Of a DNA stretch of 64,000 nucleotides, positions 42,137 to 52,079 are shown in pieces. The position numbers and the translations under genes are program-made. The notes under the pieces are model-generated. The model ran no database searches and was not told where the DNA came from. It saw nothing but the letters and a program-made list of their open reading frames with translations. The DNA lies in NCBI GenBank assembly GCA_002989075.1, contig PSQN01000010.1:620001-684000 (forward strand), written 5' to 3'. This stretch comes from Arthonia radiata. Taxonomy: Eukaryota; Ascomycota; Arthoniomycetes; Arthoniales; Arthoniaceae. The number at the start of each line of letters is the position of its first letter. The first letter of the stretch is position 1.

Positions 42137-44431
42137 TCAACCCATGAAGTTGGACCTCCCTTCTCTCGCAACCTCCCACCACGTCTGACCTGTCCTCCAC
42201 ACCTTCTCCATGACCTCTCTCGAACAGCGGGCTTGCGCCATCCCCATCTTCTCGACCTGCTTCAGGAGATTCAAGAACCTCATGCGCTCGCTCTCGTTGA
42301 TGGCCTCGCATCCCGCAGTGAAGACTGGGAAGATCATACAGCTGACGCTGCGATCCTCGACCGAGTCCAAGCAGTCACGGACCTCTTTAACCTCTGACTG
42401 GACAACCGCCGAGCTGATTGGATGAGCAAGGACGCGGCGATACAAGTGGATAAGACCAGCATGATGAAATGCCGCGTTGACCGCATTATCCGCATGGTGG
42501 CACTCGACCTTTCTATGGGAGCAGCCGCGGAACTGCGTGGACCGCTCTGAGCTCAAGTAGCGAATCAGCGGCTCAGCTCTCGCCTTCTCATCCTCGCCTG
42601 GTGTCCATCCGTCAGAGGAGCCTGTGGTGATCTCCATGTGCCTGCGCTTCTGATCGCAGTCCTTGGCGAGATTGGCGACCTCAGCTAGGACAGCAATGCA
42701 GCGACCAGTAAAGCCAAGAAAGCAGTCAATTTCGTCGTCCTCGTCGATGTCGTCGTCGTCATAGGAGTCAATGCTTCCGGAGCCAGAGCTGGGAGAACTC
42801 TTGGGCGTGCGGCGGCTGTCAGTAAGAGGGCGCTCATAGGACCCACCACTGAGTGAGCCGAGGACATCCAAGTAGGCAAACCAACGAGACAGGAAGTAAG
42901 ACGCCTTGTCGCCGTGACGAAGAGCCTGGTACCCGCCACGCTTGAGGATCATCTCACGAGCAATGCTGAGATGCTTGGTCCAGGACACGGGAATCTCGAA
43001 CGCATGAGGGCTGACAATCTCAACAGAGGCCATCATGATAGAAGAGGCGAGCGTCTCATCACTGACACGCTGGTTGCTGGACAGAGAATCCGAAAGAGAT
43101 CGAAAGACACCATGGACATACTGGGCGATGCGATTGCGAGGTAAGTCCTGCTTCAGAAGGCGAGCGCGGTGAGAAGCGCTATAAGCCAAGAGGAGATTCA
43201 GAAGATTGGCGTCCTTCAGAGCCATCTCCGGTAAGATGGTGCGGAAGGCATTCTCAGGGCAATCATGAGGGACCAAGCAGCGAGCGGTATGGTTGAGGAA
43301 GTGGTGAAAGTAGAGGATGTTCATTGGGTTGTTGCTCAGCCTAACTGGCAACGGCTCGAATTTGGCAGGAATGTAGACGACGACAGGACCAACATAGTAG
43401 TTGGACCGCTGCAACGTGTCCTGTTTGGCAATGTTGGTAGGTGTCAATGGTTGCATGCCGAAGCCGAATACAAGTGGCTCGGAGTCAGAGTCAGACGAGG
43501 AGCTCGTGCGGCGGAGGGTAGAGCCGTCGAGATGACTCCCAAAGATCACAAGCGCTTGACGGTCGTCGTTCCTTGGAATGTCGAGATCTTCTCTGCCCTG
43601 ATCAAAGCCGTACTTCCTCGCCGGCGACACCTGGATACGATGTTCGAAAGTCTGCTGAAACCCTCCGGGTGGCAAGGCGGGCGTGCTCGGAATGCTTGCA
43701 GGGCAACCGGCGTAGACTGGAGTCAGCATCGCCAGACTATCGACGTCGTTCAGTGTGCTGGAACGACCTAAGAATGGCGGATACTGCCCAGGCGACTGAG
43801 AAGGGTACGCCGGGTAAGACGAGATATGGACCGCGTCGTGCTGGGCAACACGGCGTGAACCGAGGGGTTGGTACTGCACAGGCGGCTGAGGAGAGTAGAG
43901 CTGCAGGTATGGCTTCTGCATCGATGGACTGGGAGTGAATATGGGTGCCGGCGTCGAGTAAGACCGCTCGACCTTTCGACGCTTCGGCTGCTGGTGCTCG
44001 GTATCAGAGGCCGCGCCGTCACCAGACGCCTGGAAAGCGTTGAAAGACCCGAAGAGGCTGTTCACCGTTGATGGAGGACCAAGGTCGATGGACCGCTTCC
44101 CCGAGAAGGTGCTCGGGGCCGTGGCGCTGGAACTGGAGGTAGGTCGAGATTGGTACGCTACGGTTTCACCAGACGAAGAGCCGATGCTGGGTGTGGCTTG
44201 AAAGGAAGAGACGGTGCCAGTGCCAGGGATGCTAGACTCGGAGGACTTCTTGCTATGCCGACCCTCCCACTGCAAGACGATAGAGTAGTCACAATGCTCA
44301 CCCTTGTCGATGCAGGCGTTGCAGCTAGGCTTCTGCTCGTCACACTTGACCTTGCGGCGTTTGCAGGCGTGACAACCGAATCGACTACGACGCTTGGGTT
44401 CGGGGGCACCTGGAGGCTTCTGACGAGGCAT
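42137..44431 (-). CDS. Zn2Cys6 binuclear-cluster transcription factor
   Basis: A single exon of 764 residues from the ATG at 44431. The cluster is Cys20-X2-Cys23-X6-Cys30-X6-Cys37-X2-Cys40-X6-Cys47 with the usual basic stretch (KRRKVKC) and the following YSIVLQWEGR, common in regulators that carry a Fungal_trans_2 domain. A Ser/Thr/Pro- and Tyr-rich region (50-330) precedes the helical regulatory domain (about 370-740: HHFLNHTARCLVPHD, LLNLLLAYSASHRARLL, FAYLDVLGSLSGG). An acidic run (DDDDIDEDDEIDCF) interrupts it. The target genes cannot be told from sequence; sterol regulator Upc2 is one member of the wider class. It is divergent from the FAR-17a gene, not part of a metabolic cluster. Confidence 0.93.
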   Translation of the reverse strand: MPRQKPPGAPEPKRRSRFGCHACKRRKVKCDEQKPSCNACIDKGEHCDYSIVLQWEGRHSKKSSESSIPGTGTVSSFQATPSIGSSSGETVAYQSRPTSSSSATAPSTFSGKRSIDLGPPSTVNSLFGSFNAFQASGDGAASDTEHQQPKRRKVERSYSTPAPIFTPSPSMQKPYLQLYSPQPPVQYQPLGSRRVAQHDAVHISSYPAYPSQSPGQYPPFLGRSSTLNDVDSLAMLTPVYAGCPASIPSTPALPPGGFQQTFEHRIQVSPARKYGFDQGREDLDIPRNDDRQALVIFGSHLDGSTLRRTSSSSDSDSEPLVFGFGMQPLTPTNIAKQDTLQRSNYYVGPVVVYIPAKFEPLPVRLSNNPMNILYFHHFLNHTARCLVPHDCPENAFRTILPEMALKDANLLNLLLAYSASHRARLLKQDLPRNRIAQYVHGVFRSLSDSLSSNQRVSDETLASSIMMASVEIVSPHAFEIPVSWTKHLSIAREMILKRGGYQALRHGDKASYFLSRWFAYLDVLGSLSGGSYERPLTDSRRTPKSSPSSGSGSIDSYDDDDIDEDDEIDCFLGFTGRCIAVLAEVANLAKDCDQKRRHMEITTGSSDGWTPGEDEKARAEPLIRYLSSERSTQFRGCSHRKVECHHADNAVNAAFHHAGLIHLYRRVLAHPISSAVVQSEVKEVRDCLDSVEDRSVSCMIFPVFTAGCEAINESERMRFLNLLKQVEKMGMAQARCSREVMEKVWRTGQTWWEVAREGRSNFMG

Positions 44432-44946
44432 TGAAGGGTGGAATGAAGTATGAGGCCGTTAAGTATCGATGCTAACCTACCCAAGGGAGTAGATGGAGCA
44501 GTCGCATGCTGGAGGAAACCCCTTTCGAGGGCAGCATGGGAGGCGAGAAGGTCTTATATAGGCGAGAATCACACGGGAGGGGTGGAGACAGAGTGAGTTG
44601 CGGTAGTGCAGTACAACAATACGGGTTCCTGAATGCGAGAGGGCTGCTATTGTGTCTATTGTAGGTCAATACTGGCGGAGAGAGTGAATTGGAGACTCGA
44701 GACGAATTAAGGAGACAAGTGTGGCGCTACTCCCGACGGCGTTAGGCGGCGCCAGTTCCTGCCCGAGCGCTTGGACCTTCTCTCGCACGTGGGGCCCCTG
44801 TCTTGTGGCTAGTGGGGGCCACAAATGTTCGAAGGCCACCTTGGACGCCACCTTGGACGCATCATCGCTAACTATTTTATTATCTGTGTTCACGTACTGT
44901 CAACGCTTCTTCACTAGATCAAAGCTGACACATATTGAGCGAAAGC
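44432..44946. promoter_or_regulatory. Divergent promoter, Zn2Cys6 factor / FAR-17a gene
   Basis: 515 bases between divergent starts. It contains a perfect 12-base tandem duplication, GCCACCTTGGAC twice, at 44835-44858, about 90 bases before the FAR-17a ATG. Confidence 0.5.
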
Positions 44947-46235
44947 ATGGCTCGTCGGCGCCGCGACAAAGCAGCAGACTCCCTCCTTGCACGCCATCCA
45001 GCACAGCGCTTCAAAGCACCCTCACGAGGCGCATCAGCGGTCTTGCACGCTGGCGGTCTCATCAGCTTTGCGCTCTCCTTCAACTTCTTAGTAAAGAATC
45101 CGAACGCGATGTAAGCTTGTTTCAAGGTGCGATCCGCATCACCTCCAAGTAGCTACAAGAAGCTTGCGTTGACGACAAGTAGATCCGAAGCGCACGGATG
45201 GCACTTCCAGTTCCTGTAGGTGCTACGCGAAGACAGTAGTCTTCAAACAAGGGTGCGGTTATTGATGGGATTAGGACGATCATTGGATTGTTGCTCGCGA
45301 CTGTGACCTTCACGGTAGCTTTGACAGCAGACCTTACGCTTTCCTTCCGGTTGTTCGTGATCAAGAATGCGCTATCCGTTGCTTCAGCACCAATGGAGGT
45401 GCTGATCAGTATCCTGTATTGGGGTCTGCGCTTTGTAAGTCTCCATTCTGCAGCTTCCCTTGTAGCTCACTTCTTCTCGGCCCGATTCAAGCCACAGAGA
45501 CTGCCCCTGAACCCCTTGCAAGCTTGAGCACACCACATCTGTGAAGTACATCAGCAGGGAACATTCATTCTAGGTCACCGCGCACCTCGCGTCCATGGTC
45601 AAGAATATACTGCTCTCGAGACGCCAGGCTCACAGTTCTCCTAGATAAATCCCTCCCTCGTCCGCGCCCCCTTCCTCCCCGACCTCCCCCTCCTCCCCGA
45701 CATCGGCTTCCACGCAATCCCCGCCCTTGTCATGACCCTCGACATCCTCTTCTTCGCGCCACCCTGGAGCATCTCCGCGTTCCCCGCAATGGGTCTCAGC
45801 GGCCTCATCGCGGTGGGCTATTGGTTCTGGGTCGAGCACTGTTATAGTGTTAACGGATTGTAAGTAGCCATCTTATTCTCACGTTACGACCGATGGCTTC
45901 GTGTTTCTCTTCAAAACGTCCTGCAGGATGTTAGTGCTGTAACGGCGGAGGGTGGAGACGAACAAACCAGGACAGAGATCGAAGGAGCGTCACGCAGATG
46001 AAAAGAGCCAACCGCTCGAGAGTACCAAACCGATCAACTGACCTACAACAGCTACCCCTACCCCATCTTCGACGTCGACACGCCCGTCCGCGCCGGGATC
46101 TTCACGGCCTCCGCGCTCGTCATGACGGTGAGCACGCTGTTGATGAAGGCGCTGTACACACGGGTGAACGGGCAAAGGATCCGCGAGGGCATGGGTATGA
46201 GAGCGAGCAATGGGAGCGCGAAAAAGCGGCGGTAG
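44947..46235 (+). CDS. FAR-17a/AIG1-like membrane protein, five exons
   Basis: Exons 44947-45110, 45183-45215, 45275-45434, 45645-45859 and 46052-46235 join in consistent phase to 251 residues; none of the exons alone reveals the gene. It matches the fungal FAR-17a/AIG1 family: MARRRRDKAADSLLARHPAQ, HGWHFQFLTIIGLLLA, FVIKNALSVASAPMEVLIS, ILYWGLRF, GFHAIPALVMTLDILFFAPPW, YWFWVEHCYSVNGFYPYPIF. About six hydrophobic segments and a basic C-terminus (SAKKRR) fit an ER-type membrane protein. Animal AIG1/ADTRP are threonine hydrolases that cleave fatty-acid esters of hydroxy fatty acids; activity of the fungal members is inferred only. Introns are 72, 59, 210 and 192 bases. Confidence 0.85.
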
Positions 46236-46571
46236 ATTTCTCCGATTTCTTTTGATTTATACAGGTCTAGCGCTGTTGGAAGTCTTGGATAGATTTATAG
46301 AGGGTCTGCTAACGGCATGGCACGGCGTTGTGTATCGATGATGTAAGAAAGAGGACTAGGTTGGGGTAGATGTGCTATTTAGCTTGAATGGGCGTCTGTA
46401 TGTAGGTATTGATTAGTGTTTACTGTCATCGCCTTACAATGATCGACTTCTGGAAGTGCGTGCATACACCCAGATCAATGTCATCAAGCTCCTTCGAAGC
46501 CTCAAAACTTCAACCCTCCAAACGCCCTGATTCTTTTATGATGTCAATCGTTCGCTCATAGCCACTGCCAC
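46236..46571. other. Convergent intergenic, 336 bases
   Basis: 3' flanks of the FAR-17a gene and HEL2; nothing recognised. Confidence 0.5.
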
Positions 46572-49004
46572 TCAACCCCAATGGATCAAAGTCTGCTTCT
46601 TCTTCCCCTTTCTATTCGCCTGCGCAGCCTCCCCGCCATCGCCATCAACCCCATTAGCAGCAGGCGGCGCCCCAAGAGCTCCGCCAGCCCACGGATTCGC
46701 CGGCGCCGGGCTTGTCATCCCATCCTTTCTAACCGGATTGCCCATATACCCCGGCCTCGAGATATTCATCCCCGGTTTCTGCGCCGCCGGCAGCGCAGGG
46801 AACATATCAGCTCGTGGCGCAGGGCCGGCTGTAGCTGTTCGCCTCGCTGGTTGCGGCTGGGCTCTCTGTGGGCTAGCGACGGCGCTCGGCGCACCAGTTG
46901 GCGTGAGTGGCTGCCATACAGGTTTACTTCGCGTCGTGCTCGCGCCAGAGGACAACGGTGGGAACGCAGGTCCACTTCTGCCACTTGCACCTGACGCGCC
47001 GGCGCTGCCCCAGCTACCAGATCGGCTGACTGCACTGCGACTTGACTGCGCGGTACTGCTCTTGAGCTTCAAAATGCGCTTGCCGCCTGCACTGCTCATA
47101 TAGCCGTTCGCGTCTGGTGCGCCACTGCCAGGCAGACTTGGGTAATCTTCGTTGATAGCGCGCCAATCATTCCAGGCTTTGCGCAGCTCATCGGCCTTGC
47201 CTGGAACTTCGAAGGCGTCGGCGAGCTCTTTAACGAGTGTGCCGAGATCGGAGTTGGAGCATTCGAAGAGTGCGAAGAAGGTGTCGATGAGCTGTTCGGC
47301 TGTGATTGTGCCGTTTTTGTAGGAGGTAATCTTTGAGCGGAATGTTGCGAGTTTGGGTTCGGAACCACCAAGGAGATTTGCGGCGCGCTCTGTGATGGAG
47401 GCGTGGCGCATGTATCTTGCTCGCTCAGCAGGTGTGAGGTTAGCGGAAGGGGCAGGCAAGGAGGAGTCGCCGGATGAGAGGTCAAGCGAGGAAATGTTGG
47501 GTAGCGAGGATGATGATGTCGTGACTGGATGAGCATGCGTAGGTAAAGGAGAAGTATGGCTGCCCTCTCGAGGCGCCATGATCGTCGCTGGCGCTGACAA
47601 GCTCGGATCAGGTCGTGCAGCAACAGCGTCATTACGCGTCAGCTGGCCGCCGAAAGTGCGGTTGCTGATGGACTGCGCTGAGTGAACAGCGAGCTGTTGT
47701 TGGCGCTGATATGCGAGCTCATCACGCCGCATAGGCTGGGCAGAGCTTGCAGGTAGTGGGGCGTTCTCATTTGCGTTCGGGTCACGACCGCGACCTCGTC
47801 CACGCCCCTCACGCCGATTGTTGCGCTGATCTTGCTGATGGCTGTTGCGATAGTCGAAAGCAGTCATATCGACACGGCGAGCATCACGGCGAGCGTCCTT
47901 GCTCAAGCCATTGGGGTGCGTTTCCAGTTGATGAGCTTTCAAATCCATTTCACTCGCGAAAACGGTGAACTTCTTCTCCAGGCACTCTCTGTCAGGGCAA
48001 AGGAAATGGTCTTTGCTGAAGTGAATCTCGAGCGCGTTGTAGTCTTGGTAATATTGGTGTTGAGGTTGGCCGAAACTCTGACGGTCGCAAATATGGCAGC
48101 GCTCATGACGATCCCGACAGTGGGTATATAGCTCGTCGTCGCCGTAGAAGCGCTGCTTGCAAAAGCCGCACTCTGGATGCCCCTTGAAGCCCGATTGATC
48201 GATCGCTCCAGGGTTGTCGTCGCCGTACCGCTCATGTTTCCGCAATGAGTTTGCTGTGAACAGTTCATGCTCATGTGTAAATACCTTCTTGTTCCTAGTA
48301 CAAAGGTCGCACATCATCTTTTGATGTTGTACCTTGACATGGCGATGCAGGTCTGGCCAGCCAAAGCAGGCAACGTCGCACGACGCTTCTGGGCAATTGT
48401 ACCGCAGCAAAAGCTCGGTGTCTAGGGATATCTCGTTCTTCTCATACTTGATGCCCAGGCTGTCATCGCTTTTCTGAAAATCTGTCGGCGTGTAGTCTTC
48501 GTATCGCTTCTCGGGATCGTCTGTGAAAATTACAAATTGTGATTCTGTTCGACAATGTGCGCAAGCCTTCGTCTTGTACAGCACCCGCAGTCTCAGCGCA
48601 CAAATGTGGCATGTTCTGTGATTGCACGGTGCCACAGATTGGTGCACAACCGGCGATGCGCATATAAAGCACACTTCAGCTTCTGCCTCGTCCACGGCTT
48701 GCTCCTCGACTTGCTCTGAAGTAGGCTGGGCTTGAGGCTGGGCTTGCGGCGGGACTTGAGGCTGAAATTGTGGAGATGTAATTCCCTGCCCATTGACGGC
48801 AGGCTGCCCATTTTGCATATCTCCTCGATAGCTGTTGCCTCGCTGGCGCTGTCTTGGACCTCCTCTTGCACTTCTTCCTCGTCCACGCTGCCCATCTCCA
48901 CGTGCTCGAGGTGCCCCACCCCCACCACGGCCGCGTTGAAATTGTGGGCGCGGAGGGCGCTGGCCACTGGTAGAGTCTGTCAAGGTTGCTGTCGAAGCCT
49001 CCAT
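46572..49004 (-). CDS. HEL2: E3 ubiquitin ligase HEL2/ZNF598, ribosome-collision sensor
   Basis: A single exon of 810 residues from the ATG at 49004 (MEASTATLTDS); the frame is open for 51 codons upstream but without a supported ATG. An RG/RGG-rich N-terminus (residues 20-60) is followed by a RING (about 112-151: CFICASPVVHQSVAPCNHRT, CHICALRLR, CAHC). Next comes a series of C2H2-like zinc fingers (YNCPEASCDVACFGWPDLHR, MMCDLCTRN, PECGFCKQRFYGDDELYTHC, RCHICDRQ), then a low-complexity Ser/Pro/Ala tail with a helical block (about 525-600). This is the Hel2/ZNF598 layout. The ligase recognises collided ribosomes and ubiquitinates small-subunit proteins, starting ribosome-associated quality control in the cytoplasm. 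Confidence 0.94.
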   Translation of the reverse strand: MEASTATLTDSTSGQRPPRPQFQRGRGGGGAPRARGDGQRGRGRSARGGPRQRQRGNSYRGDMQNGQPAVNGQGITSPQFQPQVPPQAQPQAQPTSEQVEEQAVDEAEAEVCFICASPVVHQSVAPCNHRTCHICALRLRVLYKTKACAHCRTESQFVIFTDDPEKRYEDYTPTDFQKSDDSLGIKYEKNEISLDTELLLRYNCPEASCDVACFGWPDLHRHVKVQHQKMMCDLCTRNKKVFTHEHELFTANSLRKHERYGDDNPGAIDQSGFKGHPECGFCKQRFYGDDELYTHCRDRHERCHICDRQSFGQPQHQYYQDYNALEIHFSKDHFLCPDRECLEKKFTVFASEMDLKAHQLETHPNGLSKDARRDARRVDMTAFDYRNSHQQDQRNNRREGRGRGRGRDPNANENAPLPASSAQPMRRDELAYQRQQQLAVHSAQSISNRTFGGQLTRNDAVAARPDPSLSAPATIMAPREGSHTSPLPTHAHPVTTSSSSLPNISSLDLSSGDSSLPAPSANLTPAERARYMRHASITERAANLLGGSEPKLATFRSKITSYKNGTITAEQLIDTFFALFECSNSDLGTLVKELADAFEVPGKADELRKAWNDWRAINEDYPSLPGSGAPDANGYMSSAGGKRILKLKSSTAQSSRSAVSRSGSWGSAGASGASGRSGPAFPPLSSGASTTRSKPVWQPLTPTGAPSAVASPQRAQPQPARRTATAGPAPRADMFPALPAAQKPGMNISRPGYMGNPVRKDGMTSPAPANPWAGGALGAPPAANGVDGDGGEAAQANRKGKKKQTLIHWG

Positions 49005-49751
49005 GTTCGCTGTTGTCTCTAAAAGTGATCTCTGAGCAACGTTGCTATCTCTATTTCTTGGACGGGGGAGTAAGTGACTAATCACTGATCGGTTGGGATG
49101 ATTTCGAAGCAGTTGCAGGAAGCTTCTGCAATGTTCAAGCGGTGGACGCAAAGGCAAGAAATGCTCCTCGGCGACGGCTTAATCAAACTGCGTTTGAAGC
49201 CTTTCAAGCGCTTGAGTTAGCAGAGTGTCGTTTGTGTGAAGACTCAATTGAGAGACCAAGATGACGCAGAAGTGAGATCGAGTGCTCCTGCCGCCTCACC
49301 CCTTCTTCCAGCCCCTTTTCCTTCCAGTCTTGATAAGTCTTCGTGCATTTTGGATCCCAAGGTCATAGCATGAAATAGGTGCAGGTGGGAAGAGTAAGAT
49401 GTGAGATTATGTCAAAGAGTCACCATCTTGGCTTCGTTGATATTCTCTATTGAGTAGTGACCGCCCTTACAAGGCGCTTCGCAAGCCACCTTGGAGTGAC
49501 CAACCAATCTTCGGCTCTGATAGAAACCACGCCTGGTTTCAGAGCGAGTTTGGGACATGCGCATGTCCTCTCACGAGTACTCTCGGCGGTGAATGACCGG
49601 CATCGTGGCTTTCGCTGTGGCTGGTGTGGGGCCAGTCGTGCAGGTGCCGCTGTTTGCTGTCCCACTAATAGACAAGGTGTGAGATGGCCACGTCTTGCTC
49701 GTCCAGCTTGATATTCCTTTTCTCTTTGCAAGCGTCTTTACCCATGATCGC
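49005..49751. other. Intergenic, 747 bases
   Basis: Promoter and leader of HEL2 (minus) and 3' flank of RAM2 (minus). Open frames on either strand here have no recognisable motifs. Confidence 0.45.
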
Positions 49752-50846
49752 CTACCCAGCAGCTGCGCTCGCCCTAGCTCCTCTCGCCCTCTCACTCGGC
49801 AAACCCAGAATTGTCCTCTTATACTCCCAAAAGTTCTTCCTGATCGGATCATACCGCTCCGCCAGCAACCTCAACGCAAATTCCGCCTCCTTCTTCGTCT
49901 CCTCCTCCTCCGCATACGCCTCAGCCAGCACATCCAACGCAAACGTACTCCTCACCTGCGCGCTCGGCAGCTCCCCCTCCCTCCCAAAACCCTGCGGCGC
50001 ACACCCCGGCGTCACATCCGCGAACTCCCTCGCAAACTCCGCCAGACTCACCACCTTCATGCCGTTCTTCCTTACCAGCCCCCTCAAGTAAGACCAGGGA
50101 CTCTCATTCTGCGGCGCCAGCCGAACCGCCTCTTTCGCGTACTCCACCTCTCGCTCCCACGTCCCCTCCGGTACCTCAAACCCCGTCTTCTTCCCCTGCT
50201 CATCCACCTCCCGCCCAAACACAATGAACCACCGATGATTCCACGCGCTATTATTCCGTATATCCAGCCGCGCGAACCGCTCCATTTCCTCCATCTCGCC
50301 GTAGCCCTCGAACAGGTCAAACCTGCGCACAAGCCACTGGCGATAACACCAGACGTGGTAGTTCTTCGCGTCTTTTTCAAACATCTCCGTCAGGAACTCT
50401 AGCTCCAGCTTCATCACCTCCTCCATCTTCGTGATTCCGCCTTCGACCTTGCCAGCTGCGATCTGCTCAGATAACCGCGTCACGAGTACCTGCCGATGAT
50501 GCCAGATCTGGTAGTTCTTGATATGCCGCAGTGACACCTCGTTCAGCCACTCCAACTCGTCTCCGATGCTCCTGTCGAGGTCTTCGAGCATGCGGGCGCG
50601 GTAGAGCCAGACGGTGTAGTGCGCGGGATTCAGAGAGATCATGTGCGCGGTGAGGAGGAGGGCGCGGTCGGAGGATTCGTTGGCGGCCATGACGGCGCGC
50701 AGGTAGGAGGATGCGGTGCGGTATTCGGTGGTGTAGGCGATTGTGGCCAGGGCATTGGGGCCGCCGTCGTCTTGGGGAAGGGGGTCGAGGTCGGCGTAGG
50801 AGGGGTGGTGGGGGTAGTCTGGCCATGGGGGGTCCGTTTGGGACAT
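49752..50846 (-). CDS. RAM2: Farnesyl/geranylgeranyltransferase-I alpha subunit
   Basis: A single exon of 364 residues from the ATG at 50846. It carries the tandem PFTA (prenyltransferase alpha) helical repeats with their Trp/Tyr-rich cores: NPAHYTVWLYRARML, IKNYQIWHHRQVLV, DAKNYHVWCYRQWLV, NNSAWNHRWFIVFG and NESPWSYLRGLV. The alpha subunit is shared by protein farnesyltransferase and geranylgeranyltransferase I, pairing with Ram1 or Cdc43 to modify CaaX proteins such as Ras and Rho in the cytosol. Repeat number and spacing, as well as length, match fungal Ram2. The C-terminal ~15 residues (after KRTILGLPSE) are Ala/Arg/Gly-rich and not conserved in the family. Confidence 0.95.
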   Translation of the reverse strand: MSQTDPPWPDYPHHPSYADLDPLPQDDGGPNALATIAYTTEYRTASSYLRAVMAANESSDRALLLTAHMISLNPAHYTVWLYRARMLEDLDRSIGDELEWLNEVSLRHIKNYQIWHHRQVLVTRLSEQIAAGKVEGGITKMEEVMKLELEFLTEMFEKDAKNYHVWCYRQWLVRRFDLFEGYGEMEEMERFARLDIRNNSAWNHRWFIVFGREVDEQGKKTGFEVPEGTWEREVEYAKEAVRLAPQNESPWSYLRGLVRKNGMKVVSLAEFAREFADVTPGCAPQGFGREGELPSAQVRSTFALDVLAEAYAEEEETKKEAEFALRLLAERYDPIRKNFWEYKRTILGLPSERARGARASAAAG

Positions 50847-51375
50847 GCTGGCGACGTCGGCGGACGCTTTGCGAAAGACTGTAGGATTGGACGCAAGATT
50901 TTGCAGCGCTAGAAGTCAGGAAAAGCAAGCGAATTGCGGTCGGCGTCGTGTATGTGCGTTGTGATGATTGCGGTTTAGATTATCAGATGACGGTGTAGGA
51001 TGATGCTGGAGGCGTTGGCGGGGCAATGAGGGGTAGAGTCGATACCAACACAATGGTTGGATATCTGATCGTTACAAGATCAGAGGTAAGGTGAGTGTTT
51101 CTAGAAGCAGAGCAGCGCAAACATCCATGAATGGATGTGTAGTTAAAGAAGCAGAGGAAGTAAGCTCCAAACAGCTCCATGTAGCTTGGCATTCATTCCT
51201 GACTCCCATGGGTCGTGCTCCCAACCTCTAACGTACGGCGTCATCATATGTACATCGCAGATCCTACACGTAGCTTTCAAAAACAGGCCTGTACACGTCT
51301 AGCCTTCGCCGCTCAAGCACCAAACACCAAGTCCAGCATAAGCAAGACATATCCAGAAGTACCACCGTAAATGGT
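50847..51375. other. Intergenic, 529 bases
   Basis: Promoter of RAM2 and 3' flank of the GTS1-like gene, same strand; nothing recognised. Confidence 0.45.
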
Positions 51376-52048
51376 CTACGTCCATCTTGCACTTAGTCCA
51401 CTAAAAGCGTCTGGACTGGCAGGTCTTCCACCCATGAACTGCACGCTTTCTCGACTTGCATGGCCGGGCGTTGGTGCGGGCTGTTGAGCGGAAGATGATA
51501 TCGCACCGAAGGGATTGTTCGAGTTGTTCATGATTGGCATCGTCACGCTCCTTTGTTGGGCGTGCGGTGGTGATTGAGGCAATTGTTGTTGTTGAGGCTG
51601 GCTTTGTTGTGTATTCTGAGCATAAGGACCAGGGGTATTGTAGAGAGCCAAGATTGAGTTCTTGTCATGATACTGCCGTTGCTGTGCATATTGTTGTTGT
51701 GGTTGCTGAAAGGACTGATACTGCTGCTGTTGCGATTGTTGCTGAAAGGCTTGCGGCTGCGGATTTTGGAAGAACTGCTGATCTGGGAGTTGATACATTT
51801 GCTGCTGCTGCTGTTGGCCATTGACATCAAAATAGGTCTGAGACTGCTGTTGCGTTTGCTGTGCGTATGGGTTCGAGCTCTGCTGAGGGAAGGCAGACGG
51901 ACTGTGGACAGGTTGCTGCTGGTGCTGTTGGAAGTAGTTCTGCTGAGGGGGCAACTGTTGAGTAGCGTAAGGTGATTCAGGAATTCCTGCAGGTTGCATT
52001 GGTAATGGATTCTGGAGCTGCCCGTTACTGCTCTGTTGTGGTTGTTGC

Positions 52049-52079
<31 letters not shown>

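Noticed and set aside
46572-49157. HEL2 start at 49157
   Set aside because: That position is TTG; the ATG at 49004 begins the conserved RG-rich N-terminus.
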